Below, in pieces: positions 35,401-43,238 of a stretch of DNA of 64,000 nt (position 1 is its first letter; each line of letters begins with the position of its first letter). Under the pieces are notes generated by a model. It was given only the letters and a program-made list of their open reading frames with translations. It was not told where the DNA came from and did not search any database. Source of the DNA: Chitinophaga sp. sic0106 (GTDB lineage Bacteria > Bacteroidota > Bacteroidia > Chitinophagales > Chitinophagaceae). The stretch covers positions 124,001 to 188,000 of the forward strand of contig NZ_JAHUWJ010000011.1 in NCBI RefSeq assembly GCF_019219075.1, given 5' to 3'. The position numbers and the translations under genes were made by a program.

Positions 35401-35889
35401 TTTTGTGGTGTTCTTGATCTGAATTGTTACTCCTGGTAGCGGCGTGCCTTTGTTATCGCGTATAAATCCGGTGATATCTCTGTCTAATGAAACCTTACTG
35501 TTCAACTCTACAGTCAGCGAGGATTGGGAATCACTGTCTGCTCCAACGATTATTTTGTTTTCTTTACGGGTAAATTTCAGTCCCGTTTGGGTAGATAGCT
35601 GTATTAGCACCTCTTCGATTGGAATTTTCACACAGTTGAGTGTTACTTTTTTCCGGAGGTTTAAGTCTGATTTATCATAATGAAAGTTTAATCCTGTTTT
35701 GGTTGATAGTTCCGAAATAACATCCTCCAGGTTCTTATCCTTCGCCTGGATACTGACAATAATGGGTATAGTAGGTTCCTGAACATGCCTGACAGCGTTG
35801 GCAACGGAGGTCAGGCTACCTGCAAGCAGCAGCGTCAGTATCAGGCCAAAAGAGAAAAACCATTTTAGTGGGCATGGTTTTACCCTCAT
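32404..35889 (-). CDS. SusC/RagA-family TonB-dependent transducer with STN domain
   Basis: 1161 residues, longer than its neighbours because of an extra N-terminal sensor. Signal to about 32; secretin/TonB short N-terminal (STN) domain about 45-115 (LEDVISELSTKTGLNFHYD, then VLIQLSTQTGLKF); regulatory-like domain 138-210; TonB box region GELVVTAMGIQK (215-226); plug and barrel ending MGLNLKVGF. In FecA-type systems the STN domain contacts FecR across the periplasm to release an ECF sigma factor. Genes for FecR and the sigma lie directly upstream (11 bases and 83 bases apart), so this is a complete cell-surface signalling cascade. Confidence 0.95.
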   Translation of the reverse strand: MRVKPCPLKWFFSFGLILTLLLAGSLTSVANAVRHVQEPTIPIIVSIQAKDKNLEDVISELSTKTGLNFHYDKSDLNLRKKVTLNCVKIPIEEVLIQLSTQTGLKFTRKENKIIVGADSDSQSSLTVELNSKVSLDRDITGFIRDNKGTPLPGVTIQIKNTTKGTQADAEAAFTIKAAPGDILVFSSVGFFTKEVMLGTSSDIQVTMLENVRALGELVVTAMGIQKKSKELPYATQQLSGDDVSLVKDANVMNTLAGKTAGVTITRNASGIGGSVRVVLRGNKSTRENQPLYIVDGVPYANFMPSQPTDVWGQSNNIIGAGGRDGGDGISNLNPDDIESISILKGASAAALYGSQAANGVILITTKKGKAGKSKFDFSSDFTLQTPSLLPSLQYRYAQTDPPGVGSTNSNQPGSLGSWGEKITAPDHVKDFYQSGHTWTNGISFSGGTETAQSYLSYANTTNKGILPTNTFRRHAFNFRETLKLFNNRFVIDANASFLAQNTNNRHSSGLYYSPISGLYTFPRGLDFDYYKNNFEYPDMERNLYLQNWWNIRHDKRWIGQDDQQNPMWALQRNIRKDYRYRGMATISLNYKFNDWISVQSRGSYDKSMDEYELQAYAGTQVVLAASNGRYTLEKEFNTQAYGDLMLNVCGKANDWLHLAGNIGGSITDIKAHERTYNGANPNSDPGLMYPNKFAVSNIMSVAMDAQHSVDQKQMHALFGNMQLGVRNVLFIDLTGRNDWSSTFAYTPTLKKGYFYYSAGASLIVSDLMKMPQQLDFLRARLSFAKVGNDIASYASNPAPFTMQTIAGVTRVVLNQRTPYPGVFLAPEDNQSFETGLEARLFKNRLTLDVTWYKNNNYKQYMEVPAPPGSRYLTYYLNMGNIQNKGWEATVTVSPVRNEKINWTSTVNFATNNNKVIKLSNDEIPGADNSNSFVLTDFGVNMFGSFIQEGGSWGDIYSNKELVKNEKGQYLLDDQGRLETRGIQKRVGNPNPDFTLGLNNTVDYGNWSLSFLIDGRFGGKVMSVTQAVLDWYGVSEVSAKARDNGGVKIDAVYENGTPFNGILDAQSYYTTIGGRAGIGELYMYDATNIRLRELSLSYRIPLKWKWLRNARVGLIGRNLFFFKLEAPFDPEVSMGTANGLQGVDVFGLPPVRSMGLNLKVGF

Positions 35890-35900
35890 ATTGGCTTGTT

Positions 35901-36923
35901 TTAGTTTTCGAGATAAACGGTATCGCTTTTAATGGTGTACGTAAGAGATTTAATCGTGCAAATGACGTCCAGTACTTCAGAAAGGCTTTCGTTTTTAGTA
36001 AAGGATCCTTTATAATTCCATTCAATTTTATTGCTGTTGTTGATAACGGTAACGCCAAAACGATTTTGAAGAGCGGCGGCGATATCGTTAAAGCCGGCGC
36101 CGTCAAAGATCAGGTAGCCTTTTCTCCAGCCGATGATGTTATCGGGGTTGGCGAAGGAGGACTTGATCAGTTCGAGGGAAGTACGGTTGTAGCGTAGTTG
36201 CTCACTGGGCATCAGGATGGTGGCATTATTGGCATTGCCTGTTTTTTCCACCTTTACTTTTCCGGTGATCAGGGCTACGGTGATATCAGCTTCGCTGGCA
36301 TAGGCGCGAATGTTAAAGGAGGTACCCAGGGCTATGGTGGAGAGGTCGCCGCTATACACGGTGAAGCTCCTGGCCGGGTCGTGGGCAGCATCAAACATCG
36401 CTTCTCCTTCGTCGAGGAATATCTGGCGGGCCGTGCTGGTAAAATGTTCCGGGTAGTGCACTTTGGTGCCACCGTTCATAGCGATGGTGCTGCCATCTTC
36501 CAGGGTAATGGTTTCTTTCAGGCCATAGGGCGTGGCAACGGCTACAAAACCGTTACTCACGGTACGTGTAACCGTTTTAGTGGTGGTTGCCAGTAGTTCG
36601 GGAGATGCCGGTGCAGTTGTGTGACGGTTGTTCGTAAAGAGTAAAACCACTGCGGCCACTACGGCGGCGGCGGCAATGCCGATGTACCAGGGGCGGAGGT
36701 TGCGGACCTTTGCAGGTACGGTGGCATCCACGGCTGGTGTTATTTGCTCGTTTATGAGGTGTTTAACTTCGTCTAATTGCAGATTCAATGCATCATCATT
36801 CATTATCACCGACTGATGACGGTTGATATTGTCGAACCATTGTTCAATTATTTCCGCTTCCTCCGGTGAGCAGGTGCCCTGGTTATATCGTTCCAGTAAT
36901 ATTTTAATCTGTTCTGTGTCCAC
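35901..36923 (-). CDS. FecR-family anti-sigma / signal transducer
   Basis: 340 residues. Cytoplasmic N-terminus (1-75) with the sigma-binding helix region CSPEEAEIIEQWFDN; one membrane helix at about 79-97; periplasmic FecR domain about 125-225 (VAVATPYGLKETITLEDGSTIAMNGGTKVHYPEHF) and a DUF4974-type C-terminal domain (about 262-335, SLSEVLDVICTIKSLTY). It receives the signal from the STN domain of the SusC gene just downstream and controls the ECF sigma encoded upstream. All parts look intact. Confidence 0.93.
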   Translation of the reverse strand: MDTEQIKILLERYNQGTCSPEEAEIIEQWFDNINRHQSVIMNDDALNLQLDEVKHLINEQITPAVDATVPAKVRNLRPWYIGIAAAAVVAAVVLLFTNNRHTTAPASPELLATTTKTVTRTVSNGFVAVATPYGLKETITLEDGSTIAMNGGTKVHYPEHFTSTARQIFLDEGEAMFDAAHDPARSFTVYSGDLSTIALGTSFNIRAYASEADITVALITGKVKVEKTGNANNATILMPSEQLRYNRTSLELIKSSFANPDNIIGWRKGYLIFDGAGFNDIAAALQNRFGVTVINNSNKIEWNYKGSFTKNESLSEVLDVICTIKSLTYTIKSDTVYLEN

Positions 36924-36995
36924 CTGATAGCGTTTTTGATATTGTAATGTCGTAATAACGTGGAATTAGTACTATTTCTGGCTAAAAAAATAATA

Positions 36996-37586
36996 TCAGG
37001 CCAGGCATCCCAACAGGATGGAAACGATGATCAGTATCATGTCCGGCTGGGCATAGTTGGCTCTTAATATCTTTAAAGCTTTGGTAATCTGGTTCTTAAC
37101 GGTCTGCTGGGAGAGGTTGAGGTGTGAGGCGATCTGTTCTACGCTCAGGTTTTCAAACCTGCTCAGCATAAATATTTCCTTCATTTTTTCAGGCAGGTGG
37201 TTGATGGCCTCAAACATTTCCTGGGTGCGGGCCTTGGTATCCAGCTGATCCGAAATGGAATGTGGCTGCTCATCAAAATGCTCAATCAGTTGCTGAAGGT
37301 ACTTCCGGTAGGTGGTGTTTTTTCGGTAGATGTCAATGATCTTATGCCTGGCCGCCTGGTACAGGTAAGATTTGAGCGACTCCTTAAGCACAAGGGCCTG
37401 CCGTTTCTCCCATAGGGAAACAAAAAGGTCCTGCAGCACGTCTTTACTGATTTCTGCGGTATCCAGCTTACTATAGATGAATAGATACAGCGCCTTGCTG
37501 TAACGCTCATAAATGGCATTGAAGGCAGCAACGTTATCGCTTTTTAGCAGCGATACTAATTCGTGATCTTGATAACTGCTGTACAT
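36996..37586 (-). CDS. ECF RNA polymerase sigma factor (FecI-like)
   Basis: 196 residues. Region 2 is at about 25-90 (LYLFIYSKLDTAEISKDVLQDLFVSLWEKR, -10-type recognition) and region 4 at about 128-180 (LPEKMKEIFMLSRF, then VEQIASHLNLSQQTVKNQI). After region 4 there is a hydrophobic tail MILIIVSILLGCLA that could touch the membrane or the FecR helix. First gene of the sigma-FecR-SusC-SusD operon. It is expected to drive transcription of the leftward arm once FecR is triggered. Confidence 0.93.
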   Translation of the reverse strand: MYSSYQDHELVSLLKSDNVAAFNAIYERYSKALYLFIYSKLDTAEISKDVLQDLFVSLWEKRQALVLKESLKSYLYQAARHKIIDIYRKNTTYRKYLQQLIEHFDEQPHSISDQLDTKARTQEMFEAINHLPEKMKEIFMLSRFENLSVEQIASHLNLSQQTVKNQITKALKILRANYAQPDMILIIVSILLGCLA

Positions 37587-37656
37587 CGAATTACAGGAGA
37601 AGAAATGCGTTTGGTTGACTAAATGTTAACTGCTATGAAAGTAAGGATTATTTTGG

Positions 37657-37720
37657 GAGATTTCCCTATTATTTTTAGGGAATAAAGTATCATATACGTG
37701 GTAATATACAGGGAAATCTC
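37657..37720. repeat. 11-bp inverted repeat between the sigma and AraC genes
   Basis: GAGATTTCCCT (37657-37667) and AGGGAAATCTC (37710-37720) are perfect inverted arms 42 bases apart, with a third half-site-like TAGGGAATA between. The gap lies downstream of the AraC stop and upstream of the sigma start, so it could be a terminator-like fold for AraC or an operator for the sigma operon. No T-run supports a terminator. Confidence 0.5.
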
Positions 37721-37734
37721 GCGTTAGAAAATGA

Positions 37735-38610
37735 TCAGGCCTCTTTTAACCGAAGTTCATTCTTGTACTCTTTCGGTGTTTTACCTACTATCTCTTTAAA
37801 AAACCGGTTAAAGTTGGATAAATTCTTAAATCCGCAGGAATAGGCAATTTCAGCAATCGACCAGTCCTCCTCGGTAAGGCGCTTACAGGCATGGCCTATC
37901 CGTACCTCATTGAGGAACTGTACAAACGATTTCTTGGTGCGGTTCTTAAAGAAACGGCAGAATGATTGCGGTGATAAATTAGTGATGCTGGCAACGTCCT
38001 GCAGGGATATTTCCTTGGAGAAGTTGTTCATCACATATTTGAAGACCTCGTCAATCTTGTGGTTGTCTTTCAGGTTGTAGGCATGTGAATAACCCGTGCT
38101 GGCCAGGTAATAGCAGTCTTTAGTTTCCGACAACGTTTTGAGAATGTGCAGCAGGGAAATTATCCTGTCCAGCCCCTCCTTACGTGGCAGCGATAAAATT
38201 TCAGGTTTCAGCTTGTCATAAGTGTCCCCTATGATTTTCATGCCGCGCTGCGCCTTGTGAAAAAGTTCACTCAATGCCTTCGTTTCAGGCAGTCCGTAAA
38301 ACTTTTCCCCAAAGATGTCTTTCGGAAAATAAATAACCACAGAGCGGGCCTTCTGACTCTCATCTCCCTTATAATACCCTTCATCATTATACCATACGTG
38401 CGGGATATGCGGACCCAGAAACACCATGTCCCCTTCTTCGAAGCTCTCAATGCTGTCGCCTACTATCCTCTTTCCATGGCTCTCTGTCACAAATACCAGC
38501 TCGCACTCCGGATGAAAGTGAAACGGTGTATTAAAATGAGGATCACATCGCTCTATGATCGTGATCTGATTATCGGCAAAGGCCCCAACTTTAATAAGGA
38601 TGGGTTTCAT
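37735..38610 (-). CDS. AraC-family transcriptional regulator with cupin sensor
   Basis: 291 residues. The N-terminal ~130 form a cupin-like ligand domain (PFHFHPECELVFVTE, FEEGDMVFLGPHIPHVW, with metal-type His). The C-terminal ~100 hold two helix-turn-helix units (ISLQDVASITNLSPQSFCRFFKNRTKKSF and SIAEIAYSCGFKNLSNFNRFFKE), typical of AraC/XylS. Sugar or similar small ligands usually control such proteins. It is divergent from the LacI-family gene, with 266 bases between them, and stands at the hinge of the two SusC/SusD arms. Which arm it controls cannot be told here. Confidence 0.92.
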   Translation of the reverse strand: MKPILIKVGAFADNQITIIERCDPHFNTPFHFHPECELVFVTESHGKRIVGDSIESFEEGDMVFLGPHIPHVWYNDEGYYKGDESQKARSVVIYFPKDIFGEKFYGLPETKALSELFHKAQRGMKIIGDTYDKLKPEILSLPRKEGLDRIISLLHILKTLSETKDCYYLASTGYSHAYNLKDNHKIDEVFKYVMNNFSKEISLQDVASITNLSPQSFCRFFKNRTKKSFVQFLNEVRIGHACKRLTEEDWSIAEIAYSCGFKNLSNFNRFFKEIVGKTPKEYKNELRLKEA

Positions 38611-38688
38611 TCATGTATTAATTTAAACGAGTATTATTTGTGGCATCTTGTTTCCTTATCGAAGAATACCATTGTCCTATGTTTGTTG

Positions 38689-38707
38689 CCAAATTATAGA
38701 AATTTGG
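38689..38707. promoter_or_regulatory. Inverted repeat in the AraC-LacI intergenic region
   Basis: CCAAAT / ATTTGG arms with a seven-base centre, within the 266-base divergent region. A TATGTTTG string (38678-38685), a good -7 match for the plus strand, lies just before it, but no TTTG is at the right -33 spacing. Could serve regulation of either divergent gene. Confidence 0.35.
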
Positions 38708-38848
38708 TTAAAAAAATATCATCTTTTTTTAAATGGTCCTTTTATGTGATACAAATTAGGAATGCTTTATATGTAAGAGGCCCCCCTACTATTTGGAATA
38801 ATTCCCACAACTATGTAAATTTCAACTTCATTTTGTAAATTACGCTGG

Positions 38849-38864
38849 GCTAAATCGATATAGC
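38849..38864. promoter_or_regulatory. Putative LacI autoregulatory operator
   Basis: GCTAAATCGATATAGC is a near-perfect palindrome centred on CG, broken only by one mismatched pair. It lies 13 bases before the LacI-family start codon, where autorepression is common. The palindrome form (central CG, A/T flanks) fits LacI-family operators. Confidence 0.4.
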
Positions 38865-38876
38865 ATAACTCTTATT

Positions 38877-39896
38877 ATGAAAGGTATCTCTATTAAAGAT
38901 ATTGCAAAACAGGCCGGTGTATCTCCTACCACTGTATCATTCGTACTGAATGGAAAAGCCAAAGAGAAGAGGATCAGCGATCAGGTAAGCAAGAAAATCC
39001 AGAAAATAGCAGGCAAGCTTAAATATAAGCCCAACCAGCTGGCTCGCGGATTGCGCACAGGCAAAACCAAAACAATTGGCCTTATCGTCGAAGATATCGC
39101 CAACAACTTCTTCGCCACCCTCGCTAAAGTAGTGGAAGACGAAGCCGATAAGTACGGATATAAAGTACTGTACGGCTCTACAGAGGATAACACGGAAAAA
39201 GCAAAAGGCCTCCTGGAAGTGCTGAAATACCGGCAGGTAGACGGTTACATCATCACACCCACCAAAAATCTGGATAAGGAAATAGAACAGCTGCAAGGCG
39301 CCGGTAAACCTATCGTGCTCATGGACCGTTATTTTCCGCAGATGCCATCGCACTACGTAGTAGTAGATAACTACAAGGGCGCCTACACTGCCACCGAACA
39401 CCTCGTAAAACAAGGCTATTCCAAAATCGCCATCGTTACCACCACCTCCGATCAGGTGCAGATGAAAGACCGCCTCCAGGGATATAACGACGCCCTGAAA
39501 GCCGCCGGCATCACCACCAATAAAGCACTGGTGAAAAAACTGCCGTTCGACCTCGACCGTGAAGGATTCAACAATGAAATCAAAAAGTTCCTCACCGCCA
39601 CCAAAGGACTGGACGCCGTTTTCTTTGCCACCAACTACCTCGGTATCTACGGCATCGAAAGTATCCGCAGCCTCGGATGGACCATCGGTGCGGATATCGG
39701 CGTCGTTTCATTTGACGACCACGATATCTTCCGCCTCCATAGTCCCGCCATCACCTGCGTGGCACAACCGCTCCGGGAGATAGGTGAAAACCTCGTTTCC
39801 ATTCTCATGAAGGAACTCAATCAGCCTACCACCACCATGCAACAGGTAGTGCTGCCGCTCGAACTGATTATCCGTCCTTCCAGCTTACATAAATAA
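38877..39896 (+). CDS. LacI-family transcriptional regulator
   Basis: 339 residues. N-terminal HTH (ISIKDIAKQAGVSPTTVSFVLNG, about 4-26), hinge helix YKPNQLARGLRTGKTKTIG, then a periplasmic-binding-protein-like sensor domain (GLIVEDIANNFFATLAKVVEDEA; VDGYIITPT; DNYKGAYTATEHLVKQGY) of normal length. Such regulators bind CG-centred palindromes and respond to sugars or related ligands. It heads the rightward arm, and three TAAAACGTTTTA-type palindromes stand before the three SusC genes downstream, making it their likely regulator (inference). Confidence 0.94.
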   Translation: MKGISIKDIAKQAGVSPTTVSFVLNGKAKEKRISDQVSKKIQKIAGKLKYKPNQLARGLRTGKTKTIGLIVEDIANNFFATLAKVVEDEADKYGYKVLYGSTEDNTEKAKGLLEVLKYRQVDGYIITPTKNLDKEIEQLQGAGKPIVLMDRYFPQMPSHYVVVDNYKGAYTATEHLVKQGYSKIAIVTTTSDQVQMKDRLQGYNDALKAAGITTNKALVKKLPFDLDREGFNNEIKKFLTATKGLDAVFFATNYLGIYGIESIRSLGWTIGADIGVVSFDDHDIFRLHSPAITCVAQPLREIGENLVSILMKELNQPTTTMQQVVLPLELIIRPSSLHK

Positions 39897-39902
39897 CCGT
39901 AC

Positions 39903-39914
39903 TATAACGTTTTA
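39903..39914. promoter_or_regulatory. LacI-type palindrome before SusC (40115)
   Basis: TATAACGTTTTA differs at one base from the TAAAACGTTTTA found before the other two rightward SusC genes. It lies 7 bases after the LacI stop, but ahead of the LacI terminator, so it is less well placed to control the SusC promoter than the other two. No clear promoter could be assigned to this SusC. Confidence 0.4.
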
Positions 39915-39935
39915 GCGGTTATACAACCTATTCAG

Positions 39936-39966
39936 CCAGCACTTAAAAAGTGCTGGTTTTTTTTGC
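39936..39966 (+). terminator. Intrinsic terminator of the LacI-family gene
   Basis: A perfect 9-bp stem CCAGCACTT / AAGTGCTGG with loop AAA, followed directly by a T-run of eight. It separates the regulator from the SusC/SusD pair. Confidence 0.88.
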
Positions 39967-40114
39967 GCACCACTCAACCCTTTTTCTACGCACTTTGTTA
40001 TATATCATAAAGTAATCCTGGCTACAATCAGGAGCTGAATACATCAACCAATTTCCATTTGTCCCTGCCTGCCATGTCGGTTAACTTTTTATTGCTTCAC
40101 TTCATACAGTAAAC

Positions 40115-43100
40115 ATGCGTAAGAATTCTATTCAACTTATCCTTACTCTGTTAATGATGCTGTCGGCACCAATTGCATGGGCCCAGCAAGATGTTAGCGG
40201 ACTGGTAGTCGATGACTCGACCTCCCAGCACCTGGTAGGAGTGGTGGTGCTCGTGAAAGGATCGGGTAAAGGAACCACCACCAACGACAAAGGGGAGTTT
40301 AAAATCAACGTCCCGCCCGGCTCCACACTTTCTTTCCGGTATATCGGCTACCTTCAGAAAGAAGTCCCCGTTACCGGCAGCACCATGGAGGTACGCCTCT
40401 TGCCGGATAATAAATCCCTCAGCGAAGTAGTAGTAACCGCCCTGGGTATCAAAAAGGAAAAGAAAGCACTCGGCTACTCCATCTCCGAAATTAAAGGCGA
40501 TGAACTTACCCAGGCACGATCCACCAACGTAGCCGCCACCCTCGCAGGTAAGGTAGCAGGACTCAACGTAAGCCCCGCCTCCTCCGGGCCCGCAGGCTCC
40601 AACCGCATCGTACTCCGTGGTAACACCTCCATCGATAAAAGCCGCAACAACCAACCCCTCATCGTAGTAGATGGAATTCCTATCAATAATGATAACCTCG
40701 GCAGCGCCAACGAATGGGGCGGACAAGATGCCGGCGATGGCTTCTCCAGTATCAACCCGGATGATATCGCCACCATGTCCGTACTCAAAGGCGGTACCGC
40801 CGCGGCACTCTACGGCTCCCGCGCCTCCAACGGGGTAATCCTCATCACCACCAAGTCAGGCAGCGCCAGAAAAGGGGTGGGCGTGGAATTCAGCAGCAAT
40901 ATCGTACTGGATAAACCAATCGTTAATACACTCGACTGGCAGTACGACTACGGCATGGGACTGAACGGCGTAAAACCCACCTCGGTGGCAGAAGCCCGCT
41001 CCGCAGGCCTGTTTAGCTGGGGCGCCAAACTGGACGGCTCTTCTGTGATGCAGTATGATGGTGTGAGTCGCCCATATAGCGCCGTAAAAAACAACTTCAA
41101 AAATTTCTATAAAAGTGGTTACACCTTCACCAACTCCATCGCCTTCAGCGGCGGAACGGATAAAATCAATTACCGCTTTGGTGCTACCGACCTGAAAAAT
41201 GAGGCGATGCTTCCCAACTCAGGCATGCGCAGGGATAACCTCAGCCTGAACGTAAACGCCTGGCTGGGTCGCAAATTATATCTCTCCGTAAACAGTAAAT
41301 ACAGCCGTGAAAGGGTTGAGAACCGTCCAAGGGTATCCGACTCCCCCGGTAACGCCAACTATTCCATGTACATGCTGCCCACCAGCCTGGATGTAAACAC
41401 CCTCAAACAAAGTAAGTACGATGCGCAAGGGTTTGAGGCACGCTGGGAAGCAAATGAATACGTTACCAACCCCTGGTTCTCCGTATACGATTTCCAGCAA
41501 AATGATAAGCGCGACCGCTTCATCAACTCCGCCGAACTGAAATACGATATCCTTCCATGGCTCTACGCCAAAGGACGCATCGGTGCGGATATGTGGTACC
41601 GGAATAACTTCGCCATCACCCCAACCGGAACAGCCTACAATACCGCCGGACAGATCAATGACCAGGCCCGCCAAAACTTCTATGAAGTAAACGCCGACGT
41701 AATGCTCGGTATGGATAAAACCTTCGGGAAAGACTGGCGCCTCACCGCTTTCGTAGGTGGAAACCAGATGCATAACAAGAATGATAAATTCTATCTCAAC
41801 GGTAACGGCTTCTTCATTCCTTACTTCTACGATCAAACAAACCTTAAAACCAAAACCGTTCTGAACGACATCCTGGAAAAGAAAATCAACTCGGTATATG
41901 GTTCCGCGGAAATAGCTTTCAAAAGCTACCTTTACTTCACCGCAACCGCCCGTAACGACTGGTTCTCTACCTTGTCACCGGACGAATGGAGTATCCTCTA
42001 TCCTTCCTTCGGATTGAGCTTTGTATTGTCCGATGCCTTTAAAATGCCGGAGTGGATCAACTTCCTGAAAGTGCGCACCTCCTGGGCGCAGGTGGGTGGC
42101 GATACAGATCCTTACCGCCTGTTCCTGGCCTACCAGGTGCAAAATCCGTTCGACGGTTTACCGCTGGCAGACGTAAAGAAAACACCTGACGGACAATATG
42201 CGGTTCCAAATCCTACGCTGCGCCCGCTCGTAAATACCAGTTATGAAGCAGGACTGGAAGCGAGGTTGTTTGATAGTCGCCTCACGCTCGATTTTGCCTT
42301 TTATACCCGCACCACCAAAGATGATATCCTGCAAACCACCATCTCCAATGCCTCCGGTTATAACGCAGCATTTATCAACGTGGGTAAGGTGAAAAACACC
42401 GGGGTGGAAGTACTGCTTACCGGCGTGCCAGTACGCAGTAAAAATTTCACCTGGGAAATCACACCTAACTTTTCCTACAACAAAAATGAAGTGGTATCGC
42501 TGGATGCGGGTTCCACCAGTGTGCTAGTAGCAAATGTGCGTACGTTCAATGCTTCTATCCAACACATTGTTGGCAAGCCTTTCGGGCAGATAGTAGGGTA
42601 TAAGTTCAAACGCGATGAGCAGGGGAATATCCTGTTTAATAGTGCCGGCAAGCCGTTGCAGGGCGATTATACCGCCTTCGGTACCGGTGTGGCACCGTTT
42701 GCGATGGGTATCACCAATACCTTCACCTACAAAGCCTGGCAGCTTAGCTTCCTCGTAGATGGTAAATGGGGCAATAAGATCTATTCAGGCACCAGCGATT
42801 ACTCTTACTACTTCGGCCTGAATAAAGCCACTTTACAGGGCCGTGAAGGTGGACTCAACATCAAGGCACAGGACCCGGCTGATCCAACGAAATACGTGGA
42901 TAAAAATGTAGCTGCGCAGGACTACTACCAGAATATCGCTTTCACCATTGCGGAACCATTTATATATAAGGGAGATTTTATCAAACTGCGTCAGGTAATC
43001 CTCACGTATGCACTGCCATCTTCCGTATTGACTAAATCACCATTCACGGGCGCCTCGCTGTCGTTTGTGGCCAGAAACCTCTGGATCATCTACAAGGACC

Positions 43101-43213
43101 TGCCAGGTATAGATCCGGAGTCGAGCTACACCAGTGGTGCCGGCCAGGGTGCTGAAGTAATGGGTTATCCACAGGCACGCAGCTTTGGTCTTAACCTCAA
43201 TGTGAGATTCTAG
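40115..43213 (+). CDS. SusC/RagA-family TonB-dependent transporter
   Basis: 1032 residues. Signal peptide to about 23 (ends AWAQ); regulatory-like domain about 25-97 (VSGLVVDDSTSQHLVGVVV); TonB box region SEVVVTALGIKK (103-114); plug with RNNQPLIVVDGIPINN and INPDDIATMSVLKGGTAAALYGSRA; barrel ending FGLNLNVRF. The barrel's late segment GLNKATLQGREGG and the C-terminal DPESSYTSGAGQGAE mirror those of the SusC at 22357, its closest relative in the window. First transporter of the rightward arm; no STN domain. Confidence 0.93.
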   Translation: MRKNSIQLILTLLMMLSAPIAWAQQDVSGLVVDDSTSQHLVGVVVLVKGSGKGTTTNDKGEFKINVPPGSTLSFRYIGYLQKEVPVTGSTMEVRLLPDNKSLSEVVVTALGIKKEKKALGYSISEIKGDELTQARSTNVAATLAGKVAGLNVSPASSGPAGSNRIVLRGNTSIDKSRNNQPLIVVDGIPINNDNLGSANEWGGQDAGDGFSSINPDDIATMSVLKGGTAAALYGSRASNGVILITTKSGSARKGVGVEFSSNIVLDKPIVNTLDWQYDYGMGLNGVKPTSVAEARSAGLFSWGAKLDGSSVMQYDGVSRPYSAVKNNFKNFYKSGYTFTNSIAFSGGTDKINYRFGATDLKNEAMLPNSGMRRDNLSLNVNAWLGRKLYLSVNSKYSRERVENRPRVSDSPGNANYSMYMLPTSLDVNTLKQSKYDAQGFEARWEANEYVTNPWFSVYDFQQNDKRDRFINSAELKYDILPWLYAKGRIGADMWYRNNFAITPTGTAYNTAGQINDQARQNFYEVNADVMLGMDKTFGKDWRLTAFVGGNQMHNKNDKFYLNGNGFFIPYFYDQTNLKTKTVLNDILEKKINSVYGSAEIAFKSYLYFTATARNDWFSTLSPDEWSILYPSFGLSFVLSDAFKMPEWINFLKVRTSWAQVGGDTDPYRLFLAYQVQNPFDGLPLADVKKTPDGQYAVPNPTLRPLVNTSYEAGLEARLFDSRLTLDFAFYTRTTKDDILQTTISNASGYNAAFINVGKVKNTGVEVLLTGVPVRSKNFTWEITPNFSYNKNEVVSLDAGSTSVLVANVRTFNASIQHIVGKPFGQIVGYKFKRDEQGNILFNSAGKPLQGDYTAFGTGVAPFAMGITNTFTYKAWQLSFLVDGKWGNKIYSGTSDYSYYFGLNKATLQGREGGLNIKAQDPADPTKYVDKNVAAQDYYQNIAFTIAEPFIYKGDFIKLRQVILTYALPSSVLTKSPFTGASLSFVARNLWIIYKDLPGIDPESSYTSGAGQGAEVMGYPQARSFGLNLNVRF

Positions 43214-43238
43214 TCACCAATTTCTAAATCAGCGAACT

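Noticed and set aside
39990-40030. CACTTTG near 39991 as the promoter -7 of SusC 40115
   Set aside because: It lacks the TA of TAnnTTTG, and as a -33 it has no -7 partner about 20 bases downstream.
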